A stretch of 64,000 bases of DNA from Arsenicitalea aurantiaca (GTDB taxonomy: Bacteria; Pseudomonadota; Alphaproteobacteria; Rhizobiales; Devosiaceae): positions 791,994-855,993 of the forward strand of contig NZ_RZNJ01000002.1 in the NCBI RefSeq assembly GCF_003994485.1, read 5' to 3'. The position numbers and the translations under genes are program-made. The notes below the pieces were generated by a model. That model had not been told where the DNA came from. It made no database searches and saw nothing but the letters and a program-made list of their open reading frames with translations. This document shows, in pieces, positions 1 through 7,888 of this stretch. Every line of letters begins with the position of its first letter. Position 1 is the first letter of the stretch.

Positions 1-111
1 CGGGATCATCCCCTCCCCCAGCGCCGGGATCAGCATGAGCATCGTGCCGACGCGCGCGAAGATGAGAAAATACTGAAAGGCTGCCTCGGGGAGCCAGTCT
101 ATCGAGACCAC
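1..111 (-). CDS. fliR: Flagellar export protein FliR, N-terminal part (runs off the window)
   Basis: Only the first 37 codons are present. They start at a GTG one base past the fliQ stop and read through to position 1 without a stop. The peptide begins VVSIDWLPEAAFQYFLIFAR and continues into a hydrophobic stretch with the VGTMLMLIPALGEGM pattern of the first FliR membrane helix. FliR is an integral membrane part of the flagellar type III export gate with FliP and FliQ. Position directly after fliQ with almost no spacing is the usual order and implies co-transcription and translational coupling. The rest of the protein lies outside. Confidence 0.85.
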   Translation of the reverse strand, partial: MVSIDWLPEAAFQYFLIFARVGTMLMLIPALGEGMIP

Positions 112-112
112 A

Positions 113-379
113 CTAGCCGCCCGTGATGATGAGATCGACGATCCGGTTCATGTACGCGGCCATCGTCGCCCCCATGAACGGCAAGGCGATCAGCAGCGTC
201 ACGAAGATCGCAATGATCTTGGGCACGAAGACCAGCGTCATTTCCTGGATCTGGGTGAGCGCCTGGAACAACGCGATCACGACGCCCACGAGCAGGCCCA
301 CGATCATCATCGGCGCGGAAATGATGATCAGCACCCAGATGCCGTCACGCGCAATGTCGAGTACCTGGGCCCCGCTCAT
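113..379 (-). CDS. fliQ: Flagellar biosynthetic protein FliQ
   Basis: An 88-aa protein of the normal family length with two membrane helices (about residues 15-40 and 52-78) and the conserved central stretch ALFQALTQIQEMTLVFVPK. It is a small export-gate subunit that assembles with FliP and FliR in the inner membrane to secrete rod, hook and filament proteins. It follows fliE by 12 bp and precedes fliR by 1 bp, so it is inside the flgB-flgC-fliE-fliQ-fliR transcription unit. Start is the ATG at 379. Identification is firm from motif and context. Confidence 0.95.
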   Translation of the reverse strand: MSGAQVLDIARDGIWVLIIISAPMMIVGLLVGVVIALFQALTQIQEMTLVFVPKIIAIFVTLLIALPFMGATMAAYMNRIVDLIITGG

Positions 380-391
380 GTCCTGTCCCGT

Positions 392-715
392 CTAGATCGG
401 CATGCGCATGATCTCTTCATAGGCAGAGATCACCCGGTCGCGGACCGTCACCATGCTTTCGATGGCCAGCTCGGTCTCCGAGATGGCCGTCACGACATCG
501 ACGACATTGGCTTTTCCGTTCACCATATCAAGCGCCATCTGGTCGGAGGTGCGGCCCGCCTCCACCACAGAGCCCATGGATTGGCTGAGAAGGCTTGCGA
601 AGTCAGCGCCTTGCGCGCCATCGTTCACGGGCTTCGGAGCCTGCGTCGCGGCGCCGGAGATGAGCCTCGAAGCGTTTGAGTAAGCTGCTGCGGCGGCGTT
701 GAACGGCGTGCTCAT
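392..715 (-). CDS. fliE: Flagellar hook-basal body complex protein FliE
   Basis: A 107-aa protein with the FliE C-terminal pattern: DFASLLSQSMGSVVEAGR, then a helix (SDQMALDMVNGKANVVDVVTA) ending in TELAIESMVTVRDRVISAYEEIMRMPI. FliE joins the MS ring to the proximal rod and is needed for export-apparatus opening. Typical length is 100-110 aa. It lies 26 bp after flgC and 12 bp before fliQ, as in Caulobacter and Rhizobium flagellar clusters. The N-terminal 30 residues are Ala/Ser rich and low in conservation, which is normal for the family. Confidence 0.95.
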   Translation of the reverse strand: MSTPFNAAAAAYSNASRLISGAATQAPKPVNDGAQGADFASLLSQSMGSVVEAGRTSDQMALDMVNGKANVVDVVTAISETELAIESMVTVRDRVISAYEEIMRMPI

Positions 716-741
716 GACGGTGATTCTCCTGAACCGGTGCG

Positions 742-1155
742 CTAGCCGCGCAGGATGTCGAGCGTCCCGCCCAGCATCTGGCGGGTTACGGAGACGACGT
801 TGAGATTGGCTTCGTAAGTGCGCTGGGCTTCCCGCATGTCCATGCTCTCGATGAGCGAATTGACGTTGGGATAACGGACGTAGCCCGACGCGTCGGCCGC
901 GGGATGACCGGGCTCGAAACGGGACTGGAAGTCCGAATTGTCGAGGGCGAGCCGTCCGATCTGGACGGTGGTGCCGCCGAGTTCCCGGTCGAAGACCGCC
1001 TGAAACGTCGGAATGCGGCGCCGATAGGGATCCTCGTCGGGGGTCTTCCCGGCACTGTCGGAATTCGCGAGGTTCTCGGCGATGACACGCATGCGTGCAT
1101 TCTGCGCGTGCAGCCCGGTTGCCGCGATCCGCAGCGAAGAGAGAAAGTCGCTCAT
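742..1155 (-). CDS. flgC: Flagellar basal-body rod protein FlgC
   Basis: A 137-aa rod protein. The N-terminus (SSLRIAATGLHAQNARMRVIAENLANSDS) is the flagellar rod/hook motif with the ENLANSDS signature. The C-terminus (ESMDMREAQRTYEANLNVVSVTRQML) is the partner helix of the axial coiled coil. FlgC forms part of the proximal rod with FlgB and FlgF. It starts 12 bp after the flgB stop and is followed by fliE, so it is the second gene of the operon that begins at flgB. Confidence 0.96.
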   Translation of the reverse strand: MSDFLSSLRIAATGLHAQNARMRVIAENLANSDSAGKTPDEDPYRRRIPTFQAVFDRELGGTTVQIGRLALDNSDFQSRFEPGHPAADASGYVRYPNVNSLIESMDMREAQRTYEANLNVVSVTRQMLGGTLDILRG

Positions 1156-1167
1156 CTATGCCCTGCC

Positions 1168-1569
1168 CTATGCCTGCCGCCCCAGGGCGGTCCGGATGAT
1201 CTTGATGGATTTGGTGTAGAGCGAGGTCGCCGCCTGATAGTCAAGCTGGTTGGAGGTGACCTTCATCATCTCGTCCTCAAGCGTCACCCCATTGCCCGCA
1301 GGCGTGATCTCGAAATTGTTGAGCCGGCTCTCCCCGAACCCCGACGCTCCCCCAGCTGAGGCGGCGATGTGGCCGGGCCGGGTGGTTGCGGTCTGCATCG
1401 TGCCGGCCGTACGCAATTGCGTGTCGAATGAAAACGGCGTCAGGTCCCGTCCCCGATAGCCGGGCGTGTCGGCATTGGCGACGTTCTCGGCCAAGAGGCC
1501 CTGTCGCGTCTGATGCCAGCGCATCTTGTCTGCGAGCGCCGTGAAGATCGGCAGCTTGGCGAGGCTCAT
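1168..1569 (-). CDS. flgB: Flagellar basal-body rod protein FlgB
   Basis: The start is placed at the ATG at 1569 (MSLAKLPIFTALADKMRWHQ), which has a GGGAAG ribosome-binding site just upstream; reading the frame further upstream adds eight unlikely residues. The 133-aa product has the rod motif ENVANADTPGYRGRDL and ends in a helix (YQAATSLYTKSIKIIRTALG) typical of FlgB. It is the first gene of the minus-strand rod and export-gate operon. A FlbD-like inverted repeat and two TTAA-N7-TTA(A/C) CtrA-type boxes lie directly upstream, in the gap shared with the divergent fliO. Confidence 0.95.
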   Translation of the reverse strand: MSLAKLPIFTALADKMRWHQTRQGLLAENVANADTPGYRGRDLTPFSFDTQLRTAGTMQTATTRPGHIAASAGGASGFGESRLNNFEITPAGNGVTLEDEMMKVTSNQLDYQAATSLYTKSIKIIRTALGRQA

Positions 1570-1571
1570 GG

Positions 1572-1586
1572 TTAACTTCCCGTTAC
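1572..1586. promoter_or_regulatory. Possible CtrA box, imperfect
   Basis: TTAA (1572-1575), a 7-base spacer, then TTAC (1583-1586). This is the TTAA-N7-TTAA CtrA pattern with one mismatch. It lies only 2 bases before the flgB start codon on the minus strand, so if bound it would more likely repress or block than activate. Confidence is limited by the single mismatch. Confidence 0.35.
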
Positions 1587-1604
1587 CCGGCAATTTGTGC
1601 CGGG
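1586..1604. promoter_or_regulatory. FlbD-like (ftr-type) inverted repeat upstream of flgB
   Basis: A perfect palindrome with 7-bp arms: CCCGGCA (1586-1592), spacer ATTTG, TGCCGGG (1598-1604). The same GGCA-N5-TGCC core recurs upstream of flgF, flgI and flgE, where it stands about 90-145 bp ahead of sigma-54 promoters. Here it begins only 17 bp before the flgB start codon and no clear -24/-12 promoter was found, so the site may act as an operator in this position. Assignment to FlbD is inferred from the Caulobacter system. Confidence 0.6.
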
Positions 1605-1611
1605 TGCGTGG

Positions 1612-1626
1612 TTAACGCGTCGTTAA
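1612..1626. promoter_or_regulatory. CtrA box between flgB and fliO
   Basis: A perfect TTAA-N7-TTAA: TTAA at 1612-1615, CGCGTCG, TTAA at 1623-1626. It lies 43 bp upstream of the flgB start (minus) and about 120 bp upstream of fliO (plus). In Caulobacter, CtrA activates class II flagellar genes through this half-site pair. Confidence 0.65.
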
Positions 1627-1744
1627 CAAGCGGGGCTCAGGCGTGGTGGACGCGCGTTTTGCCGCCGGCGCTGCACTGTGGTAGGCAACTTTATCCACTC
1701 CACGCGCATTGTGTGGCGGGCCCAACCATAAGCGGAGCACCGAC

Positions 1745-2386
1745 ATGCAGTTTCTGAACGCGATCTTCGGCGGTTCGGACAACGTGATTCTGGTGACGTT
1801 TCTCGCCCTTGCCATTGTCCTCGTGATGGTCGTGCTGGGCTTGTGGCTGCTCAAGCTCGTCTTCAACGCGTCGAGCAATGTCGGGCGGGCCCGTAATCGG
1901 CGGATCAGCGTGGTGGACAGCCTGCAGGTGGACGGCAAGCGCCAGCTGCTTGTGATCCGCCGGGACAATGTCGAACATCTGGTGATGACCGGTGGGGCGC
2001 AGGACCTGGTCATCGAGACGGGCATTCCCGCAGAAAAGCCCAGCCAGCCAGTCAGGCGGCCTGTCCCGGGCAACACGCCCGCAGAGGCGACAAAAGCGGC
2101 GTCGCCCCCCCCATCCCAGCCCGCAGAGACCGAGCCGAAGGCCAGGACCTATTCGCTGGACCGGTTGCGTGATTTCGGACGACCCCTTACCCAGCGTAAG
2201 TCAACCTCGCTCCGCCATACCGGCCTCATGCGCCCCGTGAGCAGGATGGATACGGGCGTAATCCCGCTCAACCCGGAGAATTCGGACATCCGGGCCGCCG
2301 ACTCAGCTAAAACCGGCCAGGGCAGCGAGCAGAGCGGGCAGAAAAAAAGCGTTGAGGGCATCATCACCGGCTATCGCAGGGAATAG
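1745..2386 (+). CDS. fliO: FliO-like flagellar biosynthesis protein
   Basis: A 213-aa protein from the ATG at 1745 (MQFLNAIFGGSDN). One N-terminal membrane helix (about residues 15-38, VILVTFLALAIVLVMVVLGLW) is followed by a small cytoplasmic domain with RRISVVDSLQVDGKRQLLVIRRDNVEHLVMTGG, the compact FliO fold pattern, then a Pro/Ser/Lys-rich tail of about 110 residues with no recognisable domain. FliO helps FliP assemble during export-gate formation. The gene overlaps the FliP frame directly downstream, as expected. FliO sequences diverge strongly, so the name rests partly on context. Confidence 0.8.
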   Translation: MQFLNAIFGGSDNVILVTFLALAIVLVMVVLGLWLLKLVFNASSNVGRARNRRISVVDSLQVDGKRQLLVIRRDNVEHLVMTGGAQDLVIETGIPAEKPSQPVRRPVPGNTPAEATKAASPPPSQPAETEPKARTYSLDRLRDFGRPLTQRKSTSLRHTGLMRPVSRMDTGVIPLNPENSDIRAADSAKTGQGSEQSGQKKSVEGIITGYRRE

Positions 2387-3149
2387 TCGCGACGCTTCCG
2401 GGCGGCGATCGTTCTATGTGCGCGCAGGCCTGATCGGACTCGTCCTGCTAGGAGCGGCGTTTGCCCTCCCCCACGTTGCCGTCGCTCAAGACATTTCCAT
2501 AGACTTCGGTGATGACGCGACGCTGACCGAACGGGCGATCCAGCTCATCGGTCTGATCACCATCCTCGCCCTCGCCCCGTCCATCCTCGTGATGGTGACG
2601 AGTTTTACGCGCATCGTGGTCGTGCTGTCCCTGCTCCGCACCGCCATCGGTCTGCAGACCGCACCGCCCAATGCGGTGATGATTTCACTGGCGCTTTTCC
2701 TGACCTTCTTCGTCATGCAGCCAACGCTGCAGCAGAGCTACGACCAGGGCATCGCGCCACTGATCGCCGGTGAAATCGAGATGGCGGAGGCCTTCGAGCT
2801 CGGGGCCGAGCCGCTTCACGAATTCATGCGCAACAATGTGCGCGATCGGGACCTGCAGCTCTTTCTCGACATCAGTGAAGCGGAAATTCCCGACACGCCC
2901 GAGGCCATCCCGCTCGAGGTGCTCGTGCCGGCATTCATGATTTCCGAGCTGCGACGCGCCTTCGAGATCGGCTTCCTGCTCTTTGTGCCATTCATCGTCA
3001 TCGACATGGTGGTGGCTTCGGTCTTGATGTCGATGGGCATGATGATGCTACCGCCGATCGTGATCTCGCTGCCGTTCAAGCTGATCTTTTTCGTTCTGGT
3101 TGATGGCTGGCACCTCGTCGCGGGCTCGCTCATCCGAAGTTTCGTCTGA
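2352..3149 (+). CDS. fliP: Flagellar biosynthetic protein FliP
   Basis: Contains the conserved FliP blocks VMVTSFTRIVVVLSLLRTAI and FMISELRRAFEIGFLLFVPF, followed by IDMVVASVLMSMGMMMLPP. FliP is the core subunit of the flagellar export gate. A signal sequence (GLIGLVLLGAAFALPHVAVAQ) precedes the mature protein, as in most FliP. The frame opens at a TTG at 2352, overlapping fliO by 35 bp and giving 265 aa with an unusually long n-region; a GTG at 2418 would give 243 aa, closer to the family norm of about 245. No strong ribosome-binding site separates the two. Confidence 0.93.
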   Translation: MRASSPAIAGNSRDASGRRSFYVRAGLIGLVLLGAAFALPHVAVAQDISIDFGDDATLTERAIQLIGLITILALAPSILVMVTSFTRIVVVLSLLRTAIGLQTAPPNAVMISLALFLTFFVMQPTLQQSYDQGIAPLIAGEIEMAEAFELGAEPLHEFMRNNVRDRDLQLFLDISEAEIPDTPEAIPLEVLVPAFMISELRRAFEIGFLLFVPFIVIDMVVASVLMSMGMMMLPPIVISLPFKLIFFVLVDGWHLVAGSLIRSFV

Positions 3150-3153
3150 ACGC

Positions 3154-6100
3154 TCAGACCTGATCGTTGACGCTCACCGCCGTTTGCGGCGTCATTGCGC
3201 TCGCCACGGGATAGAGCTCCCGATATGCGGTGAGGAAGGCATTCAAGGTGTCCAGGCCGGAAATCTCGCGGACCAGCTTCCGGAACTCGGCACTTTGCGG
3301 CGCCTCGTCTCCCGTTACGAAATCGAAGACCGCCCATTCGCCGGTACCCACCAGCCGTTCGGCGAATTTCTGCCGCAGGCGCTGTAGCCCAAGCCGATCG
3401 TTCCCCAGCACATAGCCGACGGCTGCCTTGACGATGTTCATGCGCGCCTGCCGGCTCGCCGTGGCTTCGGGGTCTTCGGGCGCATAAAGGCGCTCGAGGA
3501 GCTCCGCTGCGGCGCCATAGTTGCGCGCCGCCCAATAGCCCGAGACCCGCAGCAGGTCCGCATCGCGGCCGGTCACCCGTGACAGCAGGTCGACGGCCAG
3601 CTCTTCACGTCCCGCATCGATGAGGGCGCGCGCCTCGAGAATCCGCCTCTGCCGGTCGAGTGACGGCGGCAGCTCGGTGAGGCGCGTGCGATGGAGGGCC
3701 TGCAGCGCCGATTCCGGATCCCGCTGCGCGATGCGAATGACCGCAAGGTCTGCCGCAACCTCTGCACGCGCGGCGCCCTGCAACCGACTTTCGATCTGGT
3801 ATTCGAGCAGGTCGCCTGCTTGCGCCAGCAGGTCGACCTTGACGAGACGCTGCGCGAGATTGCGGATCATCTCGTCGCCTTCGGGGCCCGGCGGCGTCAG
3901 CTCCCGGAAATCGTAAAAGAGTGCCAGCGCATCGACCGGATCGAGCCGATCGGCGCCGCCGTCGAGGTAGAGATGGCTGAATTCCGCCTTGGCCTGGGTA
4001 AGCAGAGCGTCGATGGGCGCGTTCTCGGGATAGTGAGACACCGCCTGTCGAACGGTCTGGAAGCCATCGCGATAGTCCCCGTTGCGGAAATGCAGGATGG
4101 CGAGCAGGCGCTGCATGTCGGCCTCGAGCCGATTGCCCCGCCACATCAGGATTTCACCGGCGAGCGTTTCGGTGGCGCGGTCGAGGTCGAGCCGGCCCTG
4201 TCCATCGAGCAGGGCGAGTGTCCGGTAGACCGCTTCGGCGCGCGTCGGCCGAATGTCTGCGGCGATCACCTGCCCATAGGTTTCGAGCGCCTCATCAAAC
4301 CGGCCCTCGGACTCTGCGATGCGAGCCGAGAGCAGCTGATATTGGGTGACCTGCTCCGGATCGAGCCGTGCGAATTCGAGATTGCCCATGGCCCTCAGCG
4401 CATGGGCGATGTCGGCTGTCTCGATTGCCGCCTGCGCGGTCGAAAGCAGAAAGCGCTGCCGTATCCAGAGGGGGTAAGCGCCGATGACCGCTTCGGCGGC
4501 AAGCGCGTCGCGACGTGCCCCTTCGAAATCGTCGACGCTCGCGCGTGCCATGGCACGCCACATCAAGGCATCGCTTTCATCGGCAAAGGCAGGTGCGTTG
4601 AGGATCGTCAGCGCCTCATCATGCCGTTCGGCCATGGTCGAAGCGATGGCGCGCGTCAGCCGCGCCGACCGCCGAAGCGGCTCGGCGGTCAGCTCGGACT
4701 CGAGGACGTCGAGCACGCCGAGGGCCTCATGGGCGAAACGGTTGGAGAGATAGAACCGCGCCAGATCGAGCCGAGCCTGATCGCGCGCCGGGCCTTCGGC
4801 GGCGGCCGCCGCCGCTGCAAGCGCATCACCGCGGGCCGCCATGCGCCCGATATCGGGGATGAGTTCGAGACCAAGGTCGAGATAGCTGGCGCGGGATTCC
4901 GGTGGCTGGCGCGCGTCGCGCGCACGGCCTGCATCGATTGCGGACACCGTGAGGCCATCAGGCAGGCTGATGACCGCGAGGTCATCCTCCAGCGCCATGC
5001 GCAGCCCCTCCGCCTGTGGCCGGACGACGAGGCCGTGCACGCTCCGGAGAATGGAGAACTCCACATGCTCGAGGGATCGCACGATGCCCCGGGCGGGGGG
5101 ATAGACGGTGGCGATGCTGAGAGTGTCGCCGACCACCGGATCGTTGAACGCATGCACGCGGCCCGGTCTGCCAAGTTCGGCCGTGACCTCGAACTCGCCA
5201 TCACGGTCGCGGCGACGCGAGACGTCCATGGGCTCGGTTGCGTTCAGCAGCACGTCCCCAAGCGAAAGGATCCACGAACGCCCCTCGGAGGCCAGTGTTG
5301 CGAGAGCCCTGTTGCGCAGGTCGAGCCGCAGGAGTTGCGCCGAGCCGAGACGGTTGATGCTAAGGCCGCTCGCCACGCGGTTGAGCGTTGCAGAAGTTGC
5401 GGGCTCGAGAATTGGCACTTCGGTGTCGAACAGCATCCAGACCACGTCACCCCGCCGGAAGACTGCGGCAGCGATCTCGGTCTGGAACGGGAAGCCGATC
5501 CTCACGGTCTCGCCAGCAAGAGTGACGACCGGGGTCACGGGCGCTTCAGGCTCGACATCGGAAACCGGCGCCGGCCCGGCAAGCCCTTCGGATAACGGCG
5601 CAATGCCGCCGATATTGGCTTCGGTCAGTGCAGCCGCGAGGACCTCGGCATCAAAGAGCGCGCCCTCCTCCGGGCTGATGTCGATGTCGACAACGAACTG
5701 GCGCGGCCCCGTGGCATAGAACCGGGGCGCGACGCCGTCGGCAAGGGTGAGAACGACCTCCGATCCATCCGGCCCGACGGCGTTCTCTACGGCGAGGATT
5801 TGCGAGGGGAGCTCGTTCTGCAAGGCGTATAGATCGACGGGCACCGGCCAGTCGAACCGGAGGACGCCGCGCGCCCCGTCCTGGTCGAATGATGCCGCAG
5901 TATCCACCGACCAGTCGAATTGCAGGCGGATGAAGGTCGGGTTGCGCCCGACCCGCAGGCTCGCTTCGGGGCCGAGCCGACGGGCGTCGGCCGCTCTCTG
6001 GTTCTGCTCCGCACGCAAGGCCGCATCCCGGGCGCGAATGGCCAGTTCCTCGACCACTTCGGGTGGCAGCCCCGGAGGCAGCCCCTGCCAGCCCTCCGGC

Positions 6101-6471
6101 AGCAGGTCGATGAAGAGCTTTTCACCCGCCTGCAGCGTGTTGACCGTTGCTGGCCATCGCAGCCCGAAGCGCACGCCTTGTCCATCCGGATCACTGCGTG
6201 CAGCCGATAAGTAGTCCGGCAGCGAGAGACCGAGTGGTGGGAGCGCTACGGCGACCCGATCGGAAAAGACGACAGAGACGACGCCATTCTCGTTTTGCAG
6301 CCGGAAGGCCGGAAGATCGAGCCGATCGGGAAACTCAACGATCAACCTGCCGAAGCCATCACCCTCGACCGCGCTTACGACGCCCCTTTCCTGCCCAAGC
6401 ACAGGCGCTGCAGAACAGAGCAAGGTCGCGACAAGCGCCGCGCAGACGCGACTGGGCGCAGCACGCGACAT
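3154..6471 (-). CDS. Large exported tetratricopeptide-repeat protein of the motility operon
   Basis: About 1105 aa from the ATG at 6471 (MSRAAPSRVCAALVATLLCS), followed by a signal peptide ending near SAAPVLGQE. The N-terminal half is beta-rich with repeated short modules (for example FGLRWPATVNTLQAGEKLFI and FDWSVDTAASFDQD). After an alanine-rich linker the C-terminal half is alpha-helical with TPR-like periodicity (ARFYLSNRFAHEALGVLDVL, FDEALETYGQVIAA). No catalytic motif was recognised. It is the last gene of the fliL-fliM-DUF6468-motE unit, and its 3' end abuts fliP tail to tail. The context suggests a periplasmic scaffold for the motor or stator, which is inference. The frame extends upstream to a TTG at 6528, but the ATG gives the better signal peptide. 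Confidence 0.75.
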   Translation of the reverse strand: MSRAAPSRVCAALVATLLCSAAPVLGQERGVVSAVEGDGFGRLIVEFPDRLDLPAFRLQNENGVVSVVFSDRVAVALPPLGLSLPDYLSAARSDPDGQGVRFGLRWPATVNTLQAGEKLFIDLLPEGWQGLPPGLPPEVVEELAIRARDAALRAEQNQRAADARRLGPEASLRVGRNPTFIRLQFDWSVDTAASFDQDGARGVLRFDWPVPVDLYALQNELPSQILAVENAVGPDGSEVVLTLADGVAPRFYATGPRQFVVDIDISPEEGALFDAEVLAAALTEANIGGIAPLSEGLAGPAPVSDVEPEAPVTPVVTLAGETVRIGFPFQTEIAAAVFRRGDVVWMLFDTEVPILEPATSATLNRVASGLSINRLGSAQLLRLDLRNRALATLASEGRSWILSLGDVLLNATEPMDVSRRRDRDGEFEVTAELGRPGRVHAFNDPVVGDTLSIATVYPPARGIVRSLEHVEFSILRSVHGLVVRPQAEGLRMALEDDLAVISLPDGLTVSAIDAGRARDARQPPESRASYLDLGLELIPDIGRMAARGDALAAAAAAAEGPARDQARLDLARFYLSNRFAHEALGVLDVLESELTAEPLRRSARLTRAIASTMAERHDEALTILNAPAFADESDALMWRAMARASVDDFEGARRDALAAEAVIGAYPLWIRQRFLLSTAQAAIETADIAHALRAMGNLEFARLDPEQVTQYQLLSARIAESEGRFDEALETYGQVIAADIRPTRAEAVYRTLALLDGQGRLDLDRATETLAGEILMWRGNRLEADMQRLLAILHFRNGDYRDGFQTVRQAVSHYPENAPIDALLTQAKAEFSHLYLDGGADRLDPVDALALFYDFRELTPPGPEGDEMIRNLAQRLVKVDLLAQAGDLLEYQIESRLQGAARAEVAADLAVIRIAQRDPESALQALHRTRLTELPPSLDRQRRILEARALIDAGREELAVDLLSRVTGRDADLLRVSGYWAARNYGAAAELLERLYAPEDPEATASRQARMNIVKAAVGYVLGNDRLGLQRLRQKFAERLVGTGEWAVFDFVTGDEAPQSAEFRKLVREISGLDTLNAFLTAYRELYPVASAMTPQTAVSVNDQV

Positions 6472-6590
6472 CCGGCGCTTCAATGCCCCTGCTTCCGCTA
6501 CCACTGGCTGACGCCCGCCTCTCGCCAAATCTCGGCAGACACTAGCCTTTCGTACTTAACACGCCCCTAACCCAGCGCGACGACGGGGTT

Positions 6591-7424
6591 CTATCGGCCG
6601 ACGATCTGCGGCAGGTCGGCCATCGGGTCGAGAGATGCGGGGCTGGGACGGACAGGATCACCTGCCGCAAGCATGACGGTGAGCTCCTGAGCGCGCTGAG
6701 GGTTCATCCCGGCCATGATCGGCGCCATCTTGCGCGGGTTCATTGCACGGGCTACGCGCAGCAGCACCTGGCCATCGAGCGTGTTGAAGATGCCGGCTGC
6801 ATCGCGCGGCTTCATCTGCTCGTACATGCCGACAAGGGCGAGGAAGGTCCCCTCCTCCTCGGCATCGCGATCGGCAACCATGTCGTTGATCCGCGTCTCC
6901 AGCGCCTCGAGCGCCGCCGCGCGCTCTTCGAGCCGGCGTTCGGCCGCTTCGACCAGCGACGCGCGCATGGCAAGCTCCGCTTCGCGGGCCTCGATGTCCC
7001 CGCGCCGCTCCCCGAGGCGTTCCAGCAACGCCCGCTCATTGTCGGAGCCGGAGGAAAGACGCTGTGGATCGATCTGCTGGCCGTCGGGTCCGCACCCTGC
7101 CATGTGTTCGACGGCAAGGCCCGGGCCGACATCGCCGCAGTCCAGCATAGCCGGTAGCGCCGGCGTCTCTGCCAGAGTCGTGGCGACGGGGGCGGCCAGG
7201 GTTGGCGCAACATCGCTCAGGACGGGACGGTTGTCATCGAGCGTGGGCGAAGGGGGCAAGGCTACCGTGGGATCGGTAATGGCGACGTCGGTCTCGACCT
7301 GTGCCACGGCGGCTCCGACGCCTGTGAGCACGTAGCCGCCCTGCGTTACAAGCCCGAAGCCCTTGAGGACGAGCAGCGCACCGGCGGCGCAAATGACGAC
7401 CGGCAGGAGACGGACCTGCTTCAT
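6591..7424 (-). CDS. motE: MotE-like motility protein (MotC chaperone type)
   Basis: 277 aa: an N-terminal membrane anchor or signal sequence (LLPVVICAAGALLVLKGFGL), a variable linker, a coiled coil (about residues 130-190, rich in RLEERAAALEALETRIN) and a C-terminal MgtE_N-like helical module (YEQMKPRDAAGIFNTLDGQV, MNPRKMAPIMAGMNPQRA). This arrangement is that of rhizobial MotE, a periplasmic protein that stabilises MotC. The start ATG overlaps the stop of the upstream DUF6468 gene (ATGA), so translation is coupled. A short untranslated gap of about 120 bp separates it from the TPR gene. The MotE name is by domain architecture. Confidence 0.8.
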   Translation of the reverse strand: MKQVRLLPVVICAAGALLVLKGFGLVTQGGYVLTGVGAAVAQVETDVAITDPTVALPPSPTLDDNRPVLSDVAPTLAAPVATTLAETPALPAMLDCGDVGPGLAVEHMAGCGPDGQQIDPQRLSSGSDNERALLERLGERRGDIEAREAELAMRASLVEAAERRLEERAAALEALETRINDMVADRDAEEEGTFLALVGMYEQMKPRDAAGIFNTLDGQVLLRVARAMNPRKMAPIMAGMNPQRAQELTVMLAAGDPVRPSPASLDPMADLPQIVGR

Positions 7425-7888
7425 GCGGCCTGGCCCCGCGCCCGCTCTCGGCTCGCCAATTGCTCGAGCGCGGCCTGCAGGCGGCTGGCTTCGCTGGGCC
7501 GCGAGGGTTCAGCGGGCGTGAAAGTCTGGCTTGGCGCCGATTCGCGTTCGGCCGGCGGACGCGCGGCGCTCGCGATGCGTGCCAGCCGGTCCATCACTGC
7601 CGACCCGGCGGTGACGTGATTGGCAAGCTCGATCCCGAAGCGCTCGGCCTCTTCCAGCCGTCCCTTGAGCACGAGATCGGTCTCGACCGCGGTAGTCTTC
7701 AGCTCGCGGATGGCGCGATTGGCAAGGTCTGTCGCCTGCACCAGATCCGTCACCATCTGCCGCAACTGGTCGCGATCGGCGTGCAGCCGTTTCAACCGGC
7801 CGTTGAGCACCACGCAGTACCCGATCGTGAGCGCCAAGAGGATGGCGACGGCCCCTTCGATCACGAGGCCAAGCGGCATGCCGGACAT
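7421..7888 (-). CDS. DUF6468 domain protein of the flagellar operon
   Basis: 155 aa from the ATG at 7888 (MSGMPLGLVIEGAVAILLAL): one N-terminal membrane helix (residues 8-27), then a coiled coil (RLKRLHADRDQLRQMVTDLV and following) and an Ala/Pro/Ser-rich C-terminal tail. It matches the DUF6468 family, which recurs between fliM and motE in alphaproteobacteria. Its role is not established; membrane anchoring and the operon position suggest an accessory factor for motor assembly. The start overlaps the fliM stop by one base and the stop overlaps the motE start. Confidence 0.8.
   Translation of the reverse strand: MSGMPLGLVIEGAVAILLALTIGYCVVLNGRLKRLHADRDQLRQMVTDLVQATDLANRAIRELKTTAVETDLVLKGRLEEAERFGIELANHVTAGSAVMDRLARIASAARPPAERESAPSQTFTPAEPSRPSEASRLQAALEQLASRERARGQAA

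Noticed and set aside
1605..1744. Sigma-54 promoter for flgB or fliO
   Set aside because: Candidates have 9 or 11 bases between the GG and GC doublets; none has the required 10.
3691..5595. A 634-codon plus-strand open frame opposite the TPR gene
   Set aside because: Antisense shadow in a GC-rich region; the TPR frame has a signal peptide and helical periodicity while this one has no recognisable feature.
6556..6570. CtrA-like TTAA-N7-CTAA between motE and the TPR gene
   Set aside because: One mismatch, and the gap is inside an operon where a CtrA promoter is not expected.
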